DNA from: a virus
Virus record (IMG/VR): IMGVR_UViG_3300043499_000136
Location: 1-47,732 of that record
Length of the DNA stretch: 47,732 bases
Reading direction: 5' to 3' (one strand)
The stretch's first letter is position 1. Each line of letters starts with the position of its first letter. Positions 39,969 through 46,902 of the stretch are shown here, one piece after another. Both the position numbers and the translations under genes were made by a program. The notes beneath the pieces were generated by a model, which saw only the letters and a program-made list of their open reading frames with translations, was not told the origin of the DNA and searched no databases.

Positions 39969-40114
39969 TCGAACATTCCTCTCACGATCAGGCCTCCGCC
40001 CGTAAAGACGAAGGCTGCCTCTGGTGACCAGTCGAGCGTGAGCATGAGCAGCCCCGCTACGAGTAGTCCTGCTCCGACGGTGATGTATGCCGACGCCAGT
40101 ATGTCGTTCCTCAT
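39965..40114 (-). CDS. Small membrane protein (49 aa)
   Basis: Two hydrophobic segments (ITVGAGLLVAGLLMLTL; AAFVFTGGGLIV). ATG at 40114 overlaps the upstream stop (ATGA) and the end overlaps the next start. Function unknown. Confidence 0.6.
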   Translation of the reverse strand: MRNDILASAYITVGAGLLVAGLLMLTLDWSPEAAFVFTGGGLIVRGMFE

Positions 40115-40629
40115 CCTTCGTACCCCGCTGCTGTCTCGAGGAGGCACTGATCCAACCCCTTCTCGATGTCTTCGGGCGATGCCGGATCGTGGCCCATGTC
40201 TAAGAGCTTGTCGTGGAGCAGGTCTATAGCCCTCCGGAGGTGTGCCCTTGCAATCGGCGGCTCGAAGTCTTCGGAACCGATTTCGCGGTCCGCTGGACTT
40301 ACCACTCCCAAGGACACAGGTGGGATGGGTTCTCCGTGGATCGTGAGCCGGACTTCATGAGTCTGCATGATGGCGGCTTGCTCGTCCGAGTCCAGCTCCC
40401 AGTACGTGATGATTGCGGTATCGAGCAGGGTGGGGGCGTCGTGGATTGCTCCCGTCTCGTCCATCACGCGGTGGAATCCGTCGTTCTCTACGGGGACGAT
40501 TCCCCGCACCGGGTGGTTGATATAGCGACCCAGGATTGCCCGTTCGAAAGGCAGGTCCGTTACCCCGCCGTCCTTCCGTCCCTGGAGCTTGTACACACCG
40601 TCGGGGTTGGGTGGACTAACTGGCCGCAT
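40111..40629 (-). CDS. Hypothetical protein (172 aa)
   Basis: Unrecognised acidic protein. Residues ~1-105 are beta-like with Gly/Pro turns; residues ~125-170 are helical (RAHLRRAIDLLHDKLLDMGH). Starts in the 3' end of the preceding small gene, with only a weak AAGAAG ribosome site, suggesting translational coupling. Confidence 0.65.
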   Translation of the reverse strand: MRPVSPPNPDGVYKLQGRKDGGVTDLPFERAILGRYINHPVRGIVPVENDGFHRVMDETGAIHDAPTLLDTAIITYWELDSDEQAAIMQTHEVRLTIHGEPIPPVSLGVVSPADREIGSEDFEPPIARAHLRRAIDLLHDKLLDMGHDPASPEDIEKGLDQCLLETAAGYEG

Positions 40630-40792
40630 CGGCGATCTTCTTGAGCGACACGTCGATGCTGATGAGGAGGTTGCCGAAGAGCTCGACTGCCGCAGCCGCC
40701 ATCTCGTCGACATGCTCGTCGGTGGGCTGGTTCCCCTGTCGAAGGTGAGCAGCGATCTTCTCGACTAACTCCCGCTTCGCTTTCGTCTTCAT
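40616..40792 (-). CDS. Hypothetical protein (58 aa)
   Basis: Short helical protein (MKTKAKRELVEKIAAHLRQG and on), with GAAAGGCAAAG before the ATG. Overlaps the following gene by 14 bases. Helical pattern AAAAVELFGNLL suggests self-association. Function unknown. Confidence 0.6.
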   Translation of the reverse strand: MKTKAKRELVEKIAAHLRQGNQPTDEHVDEMAAAAVELFGNLLISIDVSLKKIADAAS

Positions 40793-40853
40793 CTTTGCCT
40801 TTCTCGATTACGGGCCAACCGAATACCCGCGATGAAGCGGGCACCCGGCGACT

Positions 40854-41024
40854 CTATTGCTCTTCGTGTTCTGTGACGATTCGGATGTTCATGGCCACGT
40901 AGATGCCGAACGCGGCCCCGGCGTAGATACCTGCCATGATCCAGCTGTGGTCCCGCAGGCTAAGGAAGAACAATCCTCCACCTACGAAGATACCGAGCTG
41001 GAACACTGCGCCGATCCATCTCAC
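40854..41024 (-). CDS. Small two-segment membrane protein (56 aa)
   Basis: GTG start at 41024 after GAGAGGGTAT. Two hydrophobic stretches (WIGAVFQLGIFVGGGLFFL; IMAGIYAGAAFGIYVAM) give a hairpin membrane protein. One of three tiny membrane proteins in this operon. Function unknown. Confidence 0.6.
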   Translation of the reverse strand: MRWIGAVFQLGIFVGGGLFFLSLRDHSWIMAGIYAGAAFGIYVAMNIRIVTEHEEQ

Positions 41025-41111
41025 ATACCCTCTCTTTCTCTGTCGTATGGGTTAGTCCGCGGCGGGTATACCAGGAAGAGGTATACCCACCACGAACCGG
41101 GCAGCTTGCCC

Positions 41112-41294
41112 CTACTCCGCGGGCGTGACGGTGACCGTGAGGTCCTCGGGGTTCCCGAGCTTCTCGGCCGCGTCCTTCTTGAGGTAGAGCTTGCCGATGG
41201 CAGGGTCATCCCCGTCCTCCGCGTAGCGGAACGTTCCCTTGGTCTCCTTCTCCTTGGTGAAGGAAATGGAGAGGGACTTCTCCTTCTTGGCCAT
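41112..41294 (-). CDS. Hypothetical protein (60 aa)
   Basis: First gene of the leftward operon, with a perfect ribosome site (ATAAGGAGGGCCAA). Compact alpha/beta peptide (SLSISFTKEKETKGTFRYAE, then IGKLYLKKDAAEKLG). Similar short proteins are widespread in actinophages as I remember, but the function is unknown. Confidence 0.7.
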   Translation of the reverse strand: MAKKEKSLSISFTKEKETKGTFRYAEDGDDPAIGKLYLKKDAAEKLGNPEDLTVTVTPAE

Positions 41295-41338
41295 TTGGCC
41301 CTCCTTATGTAGGTTGGCTGCGGTGAAGCAGCTTTTGC

Positions 41339-41351
41339 GCTTGCAGCAAGC
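41339..41351. promoter_or_regulatory. Palindromic operator candidate, leftward copy
   Basis: GCTTGC-A-GCAAGC, a perfect 6-bp palindrome around one A, lying just after the leftward -10. It shares its core with the palindrome at 41450-41466. Confidence 0.6.
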
Positions 41352-41378
41352 ATAAAGCATTGAATTGCTCGCTGTCCA
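41349..41378 (-). promoter_or_regulatory. Leftward promoter of the replication operon
   Basis: On the minus strand: TGGACA (41378 down to 41373), 17-18 bp, then TTATGCT (TATGCT at 41354 down to 41349). Followed by the palindrome at 41339-41351 and the gene starting at 41294. Confidence 0.65.
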
Positions 41379-41442
41379 TACCGTGAAAAACTGGCGCTAT
41401 TTGCAGCGGTTTTCCACGGGCATCTGGGTTGAGCAAATCAGC

Positions 41443-41451
41443 TGCTATATT
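41443..41451 (+). promoter_or_regulatory. Rightward promoter, copy 8
   Basis: TGC-TATATT with -10 at 41446-41451, no good -35. Diverges from the leftward promoter about 70 bp away. The -10 overlaps the palindrome at 41450, so a protein bound there should block it. Confidence 0.55.
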
Positions 41452-41466
41452 GCTTGCAGCAAGCAA
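41450..41466. promoter_or_regulatory. Palindromic operator candidate, rightward copy
   Basis: TTGCTTGC-A-GCAAGCAA, a perfect 17-bp palindrome. Its right half is the GCAAGCAA core of the leader repeats found after the other promoters. Confidence 0.65.
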
Positions 41467-41492
41467 CCCAGCTCACCGTCGCAAGGAGACCC

Positions 41493-41540
41493 ATGCATAT
41501 GCGCGCAGTATATTTTCTCGTGAAGCGGCCACATGCCTGA
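41493..41540 (+). CDS. Possible leader peptide (15 aa)
   Basis: Starts at an ATG with a good GCAAGGAGACCC ribosome site, reads MHMRAVYFLVKRPHA and ends 8 bases inside the next gene. The only good ribosome site in this leader belongs to it, so it may feed ribosomes to the gene at 41533. It may instead be a mis-set gene start. Confidence 0.4.
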   Translation: MHMRAVYFLVKRPHA

Positions 41541-42234
41541 TCTGGCAAGGCTGCTCAAGCCACCCCCAGCACACATCGTCAACCCTTACCACGGGGCGAC
41601 GATTTGGCGGGTGAAGCTTCCAGGTCAACCCGTCCAGACGATGGCGAGCTTCCAGTTCAAGGAGCGCTACCCGCGGCTATACCCGAAGTTCCGCTCGGTC
41701 AAGCTGGGGGAGACGCGCATCCTAAAGGTCCGTTTGCGACGGAGGAAAGCCGTCCGGATCGGGGTTCAAGCGCTCCATCCGAATCAGCTATCCCAGAAAG
41801 CCCGTGCGCGCATATGCCCGTGGGGTATTCGAGGCGAGATGCGTCGCATGTTCATCGAGGAGGGCGTTACTCCCTCGGAGTTTCGAGCCCGTCCCGAGTT
41901 CCGTCTATCCGTCGACGCTCACATGCGTGAAGTGACGGAGCAGTACTACAAGGACCACCCCGAAGAACAAGCCTACAAGCTTGCGCGGCGCGAACGGAAG
42001 CGCGAGGCGCAGAACAAGCAACTGGCCAAGCAAGGCCGACCTGCCAAGATCGACTACTCGAAGTTCATCAACCCCGGCCAGATTGCCAAGCACCTCGGTG
42101 TGCCCCCGTTGGAGGTGCGGAAGTTCCTCCGAAAGCACAGGATCGGTAAGCGCGGGGGACGATACGCCTTTACCCGTAAAGAGACCCGCAAGCTCCTCCG
42201 CGTGATGAGAAAGGAGATAGATGGAGCTGAGTGA
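41533..42234 (+). CDS. DNA-binding protein with C-terminal HTH module (233 aa)
   Basis: Basic protein. The N-terminal ~100 residues are unrecognised (strand-rich, PYHGATIWRVKLPG), the middle is a charged helix (~135-170), and residues ~179-227 hold the helix-turn-helix INPGQIAKHLGVPPLEVRKF with GGRYAFTRKETRKLLRVM. The same module occurs at 7647 and 42642. As the first full gene under the divergent control region it is a strong candidate regulator of that region and of the repeated promoters. Weak own ribosome site; coupling to the short peptide upstream is likely. Confidence 0.7.
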   Translation: MPDLARLLKPPPAHIVNPYHGATIWRVKLPGQPVQTMASFQFKERYPRLYPKFRSVKLGETRILKVRLRRRKAVRIGVQALHPNQLSQKARARICPWGIRGEMRRMFIEEGVTPSEFRARPEFRLSVDAHMREVTEQYYKDHPEEQAYKLARRERKREAQNKQLAKQGRPAKIDYSKFINPGQIAKHLGVPPLEVRKFLRKHRIGKRGGRYAFTRKETRKLLRVMRKEIDGAE

Positions 42235-42427
42235 GAAGCAGTGGGCCATCATTGATGCGATGGCAAATCGTCACGAAGTCGTGGTACACGAGCCCGTTGA
42301 GCGCGGACTGAGGGAAGGTACGGCCGTGTACGTGGCGGGCGTGAACTGGACAGGAGACAGCACCCCGTTGATTTCCGAGGATTTGGTCGTTTGGCCCTCG
42401 GGAATCGAGGAGTGCATGCCCAGATAG
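42221..42427 (+). CDS. Hypothetical protein (68 aa)
   Basis: Unrecognised acidic protein; helix (SEKQWAIIDAMANRHEVVVH) then strands. AAAGGAGATAG ribosome site inside the end of the previous gene, with a 14-base overlap. Confidence 0.7.
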   Translation: MELSEKQWAIIDAMANRHEVVVHEPVERGLREGTAVYVAGVNWTGDSTPLISEDLVVWPSGIEECMPR

Positions 42428-42456
42428 CGCCCAGAAAGCGGTGAAGGATTCAGGTG

Positions 42457-42465
42457 TGCTAAGCT
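42457..42465 (+). promoter_or_regulatory. Extended -10 promoter, copy 9
   Basis: TGC-TAAGCT (-10 at 42460-42465), preceded by GGATTC 8 bp upstream, a degenerate form of the GACGGTTC box. No leader repeat. The leader of about 180 nt (42466-42641) holds no supported gene. Confidence 0.5.
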
Positions 42466-42641
42466 TTACCCCACAGTGGACAACAATCTACAGATGCCCA
42501 AAGCATCCGCAAGCGAGAGAGGTGATAGTCAACTCAGTAGACCCGCCGGATCGGAAGCGCGTGTTCCGGGTACCACGGGTCGGACGCGCAAAGTTCGTAG
42601 CCGTATCAATCACAAAGCTACATACACCTAAGGAGGGTAAA

Positions 42642-43148
42642 GTGGCGAAGAAGAGGACCAGGAAGAAGGCAAAGCCCGAGACCGAGGTCGAGGAGACCGA
42701 GGAGCTCGAGGACCTGGAGGATCTCGACGAGCTCGAGGACCTCGAGGACACGGACGACGACGACGATTCCGAGGAGGAGGAGCCGGAGGACGAGGACGAG
42801 GACTCCGACGACGACGACGAGGATGACGACGACGAGGACGAGGACGACGACGACGAGGAGGAGGCTCCGAAGAAGAAGTCCAAGAAGTCCAAGTCGAAGG
42901 GCAAGTCGAAGAAGGGCAAGAAGGGCAAGTCCCGCAAGGGCCAGGCCCCTCCGACCCGCGAACTCCCGAAGGGCCGCTACGGCGCCCAGGAGATCGCCGA
43001 CATCGCCGACGTCGACGCCCGCGCCGTCCGGGTGTTCCTCCGGAAGGACGAGAACAAGGAGAAGTACCCCAAGGACGAGGAGCTGGGGCGCTACTCCTTC
43101 ACGAAGGCGACCGCGGAGAAGATCGCCAAGCGGATCAAGAAGGGCTAG
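42642..43148 (+). CDS. Acidic/basic-tract HTH protein (168 aa)
   Basis: GTG start at 42642 after AAGGAGGGTAAA; an open frame extends upstream to 42441 but would cover the promoter and lacks a ribosome site. Domains: Asp/Glu-rich region (~13-74), Lys/Ser/Gly-rich region (77-99) and a helix-turn-helix (~112-167, YGAQEIADIADVDARAVRVF with GRYSFTKATAEKIAKRIK) like those at 7647 and 41533. Resembles an Lsr2-type nucleoid protein in layout. The acidic run could mimic DNA or hold protein partners. Confidence 0.7.
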   Translation: MAKKRTRKKAKPETEVEETEELEDLEDLDELEDLEDTDDDDDSEEEEPEDEDEDSDDDDEDDDDEDEDDDDEEEAPKKKSKKSKSKGKSKKGKKGKSRKGQAPPTRELPKGRYGAQEIADIADVDARAVRVFLRKDENKEKYPKDEELGRYSFTKATAEKIAKRIKKG

Positions 43149-43171
43149 CTCCAAGCTCTCATCCGATCGCA

Positions 43172-43202
43172 GGGCGGGCGGGCCTACGGGCTCGCTCGTC
43201 CC
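43172..43202 (+). terminator. GC-rich hairpin
   Basis: GGGCGGGCGGGC (43172-43183) pairs with GCTCGCTCGTCCC (43190-43202), with two G-T pairs and one bulged T. No T run; partial terminator or processing site. Confidence 0.45.
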
Positions 43203-43229
43203 GTGTTCGGCCTATCGTAGAAAGGCAAA

Positions 43230-43520
43230 ATGATCAACGCGGACCAATCAGCAGAGATGTCCAAGCTCCTTCGGGAGCACGGGACGGTGGAATTGCTCGT
43301 GCACGACACGCATCTGCTCGCTCGCACGGACTCAGGAACGGACGACGAGCAGACGTTCGAGCTTCTGCCCGAGGGCGGGGTCGAGCAGTACAACGCCGGT
43401 GACCCACCGGTAGCGGGAGGACCCGATGACGGACCGGACATCGTGCCTCCACGTCGCACGGCACTCCCCGACCCTGCCGCAGACCCCGCTGCGGACGAGA
43501 CCGACACAGACACCCTGTGA
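43230..43520 (+). CDS. Hypothetical protein (96 aa)
   Basis: Unrecognised. Residues ~1-50 are structured (SAEMSKLLREHGTVELLVHD); the rest is Pro/Asp-rich and likely disordered. Start follows TAGAAAGGCAAA. Overlaps the next GTG start. Confidence 0.65.
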   Translation: MINADQSAEMSKLLREHGTVELLVHDTHLLARTDSGTDDEQTFELLPEGGVEQYNAGDPPVAGGPDDGPDIVPPRRTALPDPAADPAADETDTDTL

Positions 43521-43765
43521 TCGCAGCAGCATTCATCGTCACGGTCATCCTCGTGGTGGCCGTGGCGGTGTCCATCATCTGGCTGGTCGATAGGCACCAG
43601 CGAAAGCGCGGCCCCGGGTACACTGTGCCCGAGGGTCTGGACATGGAGCTACCCCCCATCGAGGAACCGTTCATCGGAGGCTGGAACGAGTTCAAGACGA
43701 TTTGGACGGCACCTGACGGGAGGAGGTTCACCAAGCAGCGCTACGCCGAGAGCATGCAGAAGTAG
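43517..43765 (+). CDS. Single-pass membrane protein (82 aa)
   Basis: GTG start overlapping the previous stop (GTGA). N-terminal membrane segment (AAAFIVTVILVVAVAVSIIW, residues 3-22), then a basic stop-transfer run and a soluble tail. Function unknown. Confidence 0.65.
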   Translation: MIAAAFIVTVILVVAVAVSIIWLVDRHQRKRGPGYTVPEGLDMELPPIEEPFIGGWNEFKTIWTAPDGRRFTKQRYAESMQK

Positions 43766-43768
43766 CCA

Positions 43769-43808
43769 GGACGGTTCATTGCTGCTATGCTTATAGCTGC
43801 AAGCAAGC
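43769..43808 (+). promoter_or_regulatory. Promoter with leader repeat, copy 10
   Basis: GACGGTTC starts at 43770, 8 bp before TATGCT (43786-43791) with TGC in front. Leader repeat GCAAGCAAGC at 43799-43808. Lacks the TTGC -35, which argues that the GACGGTTC box matters by itself. Confidence 0.7.
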
Positions 43809-43829
43809 CACAGCCTGAAGGAGGGCTAA

Positions 43830-44219
43830 ATGGATAAGCAGCAGATTCGCTCTGCACTTCGAGAGATCGAGGCGGAGCGGAAAACCCTCGACAAGCGGGA
43901 GAAGGCGCTCAACGCTTTGCTCCTCACATTCGAGGAACCGGAGAAGCCGAGAGTTCGGCGGACCACGGGAAAAGTACGTGACCGTGAAGTACTCGACCTG
44001 ATCCGCTCCAACCCGAACAAGGAGTGGAACAACCGAGAGGTCGCCGACTGCACGGGCATGCCGTACACCTCGGCCGGATCATCGATGATCCGGCTAGCGG
44101 AGGCGCACCAGGTCACAGTGATCGGGGACTGGGAGACGGAGCCGGGTAGCCGGGTCGCTCCAGTCATCAAGCACAAGCCAGTTCGCATCGTGCCGGGCAA
44201 GAGCCGGAAAGCAGCATGA
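43830..44219 (+). CDS. Coiled-coil and winged-helix protein (129 aa)
   Basis: N-terminal coiled coil (IRSALREIEAERKTLDKREK, ~6-35), then a helix-turn-helix-like domain (~48-100: REVLDLIRSNPNKEWNNREV with a following recognition-type helix YTSAGSSMIRLAEAH). Likely a dimeric DNA-binding regulator. AAGGAGGGCTAA ribosome site. First of a dense operon to 45590. Confidence 0.65.
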   Translation: MDKQQIRSALREIEAERKTLDKREKALNALLLTFEEPEKPRVRRTTGKVRDREVLDLIRSNPNKEWNNREVADCTGMPYTSAGSSMIRLAEAHQVTVIGDWETEPGSRVAPVIKHKPVRIVPGKSRKAA

Positions 44220-44458
44220 CCAAGCGGGAGCGAGCGATGCGGGTGGGGGGCGGGTACGCCCTCCTCTCCGCGTTCTCGGTTATGAGCGCATGCCGCCACG
44301 TGCTAGCTACCGTCGTTCGGGAGCAGTACAAGGGCCTCGAGCCGAAGGAAGAGGAGTGGCTGCGGAAGCGGATCAAGCACTACAACACCGAGGCCGAGCA
44401 ACTCCGTAGGTTTGCCTGGCGGCTGATCAACGACAACTCGACACCGGGAGGTCGATAG
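44216..44458 (+). CDS. Hypothetical protein (80 aa)
   Basis: Unrecognised, basic and helical. ATGA overlap with the previous gene; the stop overlaps the next GTG start. Confidence 0.65.
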   Translation: MTKRERAMRVGGGYALLSAFSVMSACRHVLATVVREQYKGLEPKEEEWLRKRIKHYNTEAEQLRRFAWRLINDNSTPGGR

Positions 44459-44670
44459 TGGAAAAACTCATCGAGTTGCTCGGGTGGTTCATGAAGGAGG
44501 AGTGCCCACTGATCCTCGTCCACCTCGGCGTCAGCAACGAGAATGACAAGTGGGTCTTACGGATACGGACCGAAGACACGGTAGGAAATCGCGAGGTCTG
44601 GACCAACGTGAACCGGTCGCTCACAGTATGCGCGGCATCCCTCCTCGGGTCGTTCAAGGAGACGGAGTGA
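44458..44670 (+). CDS. Hypothetical protein (70 aa)
   Basis: Unrecognised. GTG start overlapping the previous TAG. Helix then strands (PLILVHLGVSNENDKWVLRI). Overlaps the next gene as GTGA. Confidence 0.65.
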   Translation: MEKLIELLGWFMKEECPLILVHLGVSNENDKWVLRIRTEDTVGNREVWTNVNRSLTVCAASLLGSFKETE

Positions 44671-44900
44671 GAACCATCTTCTTCACGACGCGGGAAGTCC
44701 AGACCCTGCGGTTGCTCATGACCAACGGCTGCCCCACGTGCCACTGCCGAGCTAACCCCCGTGACCTCGGCGAGCGGTATCACGTCAGCGCTTCCACGAT
44801 GAGTCGCATCAAGACAGGGCACATCACGGAAGGAACCGAGAAGCCCCACCGTCCGCAGCATGTGGAGGTACGCCCCCATCCACGCGTATTCGAGGACTGA
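44667..44900 (+). CDS. Small helix-turn-helix protein (77 aa)
   Basis: GTG start at 44667 within the preceding stop. Contains a Cys-rich CPTCHC (residues ~25-30) followed by DLGERYHVSASTMSRIKTGH, a clear helix-turn-helix of the homeodomain-like or resolvase type. Possibly zinc-stabilised transcription factor. Overlaps the cupin-like gene by one base. Confidence 0.65.
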   Translation: MRTIFFTTREVQTLRLLMTNGCPTCHCRANPRDLGERYHVSASTMSRIKTGHITEGTEKPHRPQHVEVRPHPRVFED

Positions 44901-45280
44901 TGAAAGTGGAGTACCACGACGCCGACCACTTCAAGTGCAACGACCTGCGACGGTGGAAGCTTTCACTGTGGGGCGGCATCAGCATCCGCTTGCATCACTG
45001 GGTGGAGGGTGATCCACGGGAGTACCAGCATTCGCATCCGTGGAACTTCCTGACCCTGGTGTTGCGGGGCGGATATACCGACGTGGGGGACAACCGGCCC
45101 GATGACACGGTGCGCGCTCCCGCTGTGCGCTTGCGTAGTAGCGAATGGCGGCACTCGGTGGTCCAGGTTTTGCCCGGCACCTGGTCCGTAGTGATTACCG
45201 GCCGGATCATCGATCGGTGGAAGTTCTGGATCGGGAGATGGCGCGTCAACGAGGAGGAGTGGAATGAACGAGAGTGTTAG
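44900..45280 (+). CDS. Cupin-like protein (126 aa)
   Basis: Single beta-barrel of cupin type: HSHPWNFLTLVLRGGYTDVG (residues ~44-63) gives the first metal-binding motif and WRHSVVQVLPGTWSVVITG the second. Function in phage is unknown; could be a sugar-nucleotide or small-molecule enzyme, or a binding protein. TGATG overlap upstream, 17-base overlap downstream. Confidence 0.6.
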   Translation: MKVEYHDADHFKCNDLRRWKLSLWGGISIRLHHWVEGDPREYQHSHPWNFLTLVLRGGYTDVGDNRPDDTVRAPAVRLRSSEWRHSVVQVLPGTWSVVITGRIIDRWKFWIGRWRVNEEEWNEREC

Positions 45281-45590
45281 ACCGATCTACCACCACGTGT
45301 TGCCCGAGGGTATCTACGACGTGAAGGTAGTTCAACTGGTCCCAGACGTCAGTGTGTCACAGAGGGCTTTCACTCGCATCATCCTTCAGTGGATCGGCAC
45401 GGATCGCCAGATCATTGCTGTGGTCAGCTCGGCGCGGGAGGTTGCATGGAGCGTTCACGCGTGGGGCGCGCCGGACTATGACAACCTCAACGTGATCATG
45501 GGCTGTCGTTACAAGGTCCAGATCACTCACGAGGTCTACGAGCAGAAGGCGCGGGAACGCGTGAACGTTCTTGCCTTGATTACGGAGTAG
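45264..45590 (+). CDS. Hypothetical protein (108 aa)
   Basis: Unrecognised, beta-rich (IYDVKVVQLVPDVSVSQRAF). AACGAGGAGGAGTGGA precedes its ATG. Last gene of the 43830-45590 operon. Confidence 0.65.
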   Translation: MNESVRPIYHHVLPEGIYDVKVVQLVPDVSVSQRAFTRIILQWIGTDRQIIAVVSSAREVAWSVHAWGAPDYDNLNVIMGCRYKVQITHEVYEQKARERVNVLALITE

Positions 45591-45600
45591 CAAATCCGTG

Positions 45601-45648
45601 TTGCATTGACGGTTCAGGTATGCTAAGCTGCACCCGAGCAGCAAGCAA
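45601..45648 (+). promoter_or_regulatory. Promoter with leader repeat, copy 11
   Basis: TTGCAT (45601-45606), 17 bp containing GACGGTTC (45608-45615), TGC, then TAAGCT (45624-45629). Leader AGCAGCAAGCAA at 45637-45648 and ribosome site GAAGGAGCAGC. One of the three best matches to the shared architecture. Confidence 0.8.
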
Positions 45649-45662
45649 TCCGAAGGAGCAGC

Positions 45663-45815
45663 ATGCTTACACCCCGGGAAAATCAAGCTGTCACGCAAGT
45701 GGTAGTTAGCGACAACCTCCGTCTTTGGGCACTCGCCATCTACTTCGCGTATCACCACCCCGACCTCCTCGTCATCGCCCAGCAGGAGATCGAGGACCGA
45801 GCCGCACTCAACTAA
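45663..45815 (+). CDS. Hypothetical protein (50 aa)
   Basis: Short helical protein (NLRLWALAIYFAYHHPDLLV) with a strong AAGGAGCAGC ribosome site directly after a leader-repeat promoter. Function unknown. Confidence 0.65.
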   Translation: MLTPRENQAVTQVVVSDNLRLWALAIYFAYHHPDLLVIAQQEIEDRAALN

Positions 45816-45825
45816 GGAGCAGACC

Positions 45826-45996
45826 ATGGAACATCACCAGATGGAGCAGTTCTACCAGCAATGGGCCATCGAGGAGCAGCGCCACAACGAGTCGATCCTC
45901 TGGCTCAAGGTCCTCGGATTCATCGGCCTCGCACTCGCACTGCTGATGGTGACTTGCACCCTGTCCATCGTCCTCGCAGTCAAGGATGTGATCTGA
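45826..45996 (+). CDS. Small membrane protein (56 aa)
   Basis: His/Gln-rich N-terminus (MEHHQMEQFYQQW) and one membrane segment (VLGFIGLALALLMVTCTLSI). AAGGAGCAGACC before the ATG. Stop overlaps the next ATG. Confidence 0.65.
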   Translation: MEHHQMEQFYQQWAIEEQRHNESILWLKVLGFIGLALALLMVTCTLSIVLAVKDVI

Positions 45997-46322
45997 TGAA
46001 GCGCACATTCACACCTGCGGAGATGGAGCAGCGCCTCCGTGCAGCGCAGATCGGCAAGGTCACCGTCGAGGCATCAGCCATCAGTGGCTCTCCCTACGAC
46101 TACGTCTACGTGTACTTCACGGAGCGGGAAGCGGAAGACTGGCACCTCATCGTCTCGGACAACTACGAGATGGGGGACGGGCCGGGGATCGTGGTGGGGC
46201 TGCATCAGCACTACGAGGAGGCATGCCGCCACGTCGAGGTCATCCCGCCCGGGGGTCCGGAGGTCTTCCAGGTCATCGCGTCGCTCATGATCCAACTACT
46301 CATCGAGGAGGTATTCAGCTAA
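45996..46322 (+). CDS. Hypothetical protein (108 aa)
   Basis: Unrecognised alpha/beta protein (KVTVEASAISGSPYDYVYVY, then a C-terminal hydrophobic helix VFQVIASLMIQLLIEEVF). Overlaps both neighbours by one base. Confidence 0.65.
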   Translation: MKRTFTPAEMEQRLRAAQIGKVTVEASAISGSPYDYVYVYFTEREAEDWHLIVSDNYEMGDGPGIVVGLHQHYEEACRHVEVIPPGGPEVFQVIASLMIQLLIEEVFS

Positions 46323-46546
46323 TGCCGATGGGACACACCGTCATCGACATGACCGACCCAGTTCGTCGCGAACTCGTTGGGCTCGCTCAGCTCAAGGGGA
46401 TGCTCTCGATGCACAAGGCCGGCCTTCGTCGGAGTCGCTCACCGCAAGCAACTACGATCGCTCGCAACGCGGGCTACCGTGGAAACATCGACAAGCAACT
46501 CGCCGCCGTGAAGGAGCGAATTGCAGAACTGGAGACGCAGCTATGA
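46322..46546 (+). CDS. Hypothetical protein (74 aa)
   Basis: Unrecognised basic protein ending in a helix (KQLAAVKERIAELETQL) that could form a coiled-coil dimer. ATG overlaps the previous TAA; ATGA overlap with the next gene. Confidence 0.65.
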   Translation: MPMGHTVIDMTDPVRRELVGLAQLKGMLSMHKAGLRRSRSPQATTIARNAGYRGNIDKQLAAVKERIAELETQL

Positions 46547-46902
46547 ACAAGACCAAGGTGAATGAGGTCCTGATCGAGGACTTCAAGTTCGAGGGGGGCG
46601 CAGCAAGCCTCCACTTCCCCGACCGTGCCGAGGACAAGAACAGCTTCATCCTCGACATCGGGAGCGATCCGAGCAAGATGGGCATCGAGGCTTGGGTGAC
46701 CGTCGAAGGGGAGTTGAACAGCAATCCCGACGGGTGGAACGTCTTCCAGATCGCCGTTCAACTCCGTCACAGCTACACCAAATCCATCTCCCTCGCGGAC
46801 ATCGACAACATCGACAAGGACCTCGGAGAGTTCCCGGACCTCCTAGCGATAGCGCAGCGCGCTCTTGATGCAATCCTCGAGAAGCATCCCGAGTTGCGCT
46901 GA
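46543..46902 (+). CDS. Hypothetical protein (119 aa)
   Basis: Unrecognised acidic protein with a beta-rich front (VLIEDFKFEGGAASLHFPDR and on) and helical end. Last gene of the 45663-46902 operon. Confidence 0.65.
   Translation: MNKTKVNEVLIEDFKFEGGAASLHFPDRAEDKNSFILDIGSDPSKMGIEAWVTVEGELNSNPDGWNVFQIAVQLRHSYTKSISLADIDNIDKDLGEFPDLLAIAQRALDAILEKHPELR

Noticed and set aside
42441-42641. Upstream extension of the acidic HTH gene
   Set aside because: The extension would include the TGC-TAAGCT promoter and has no ribosome site, while GTG at 42642 has a perfect one.
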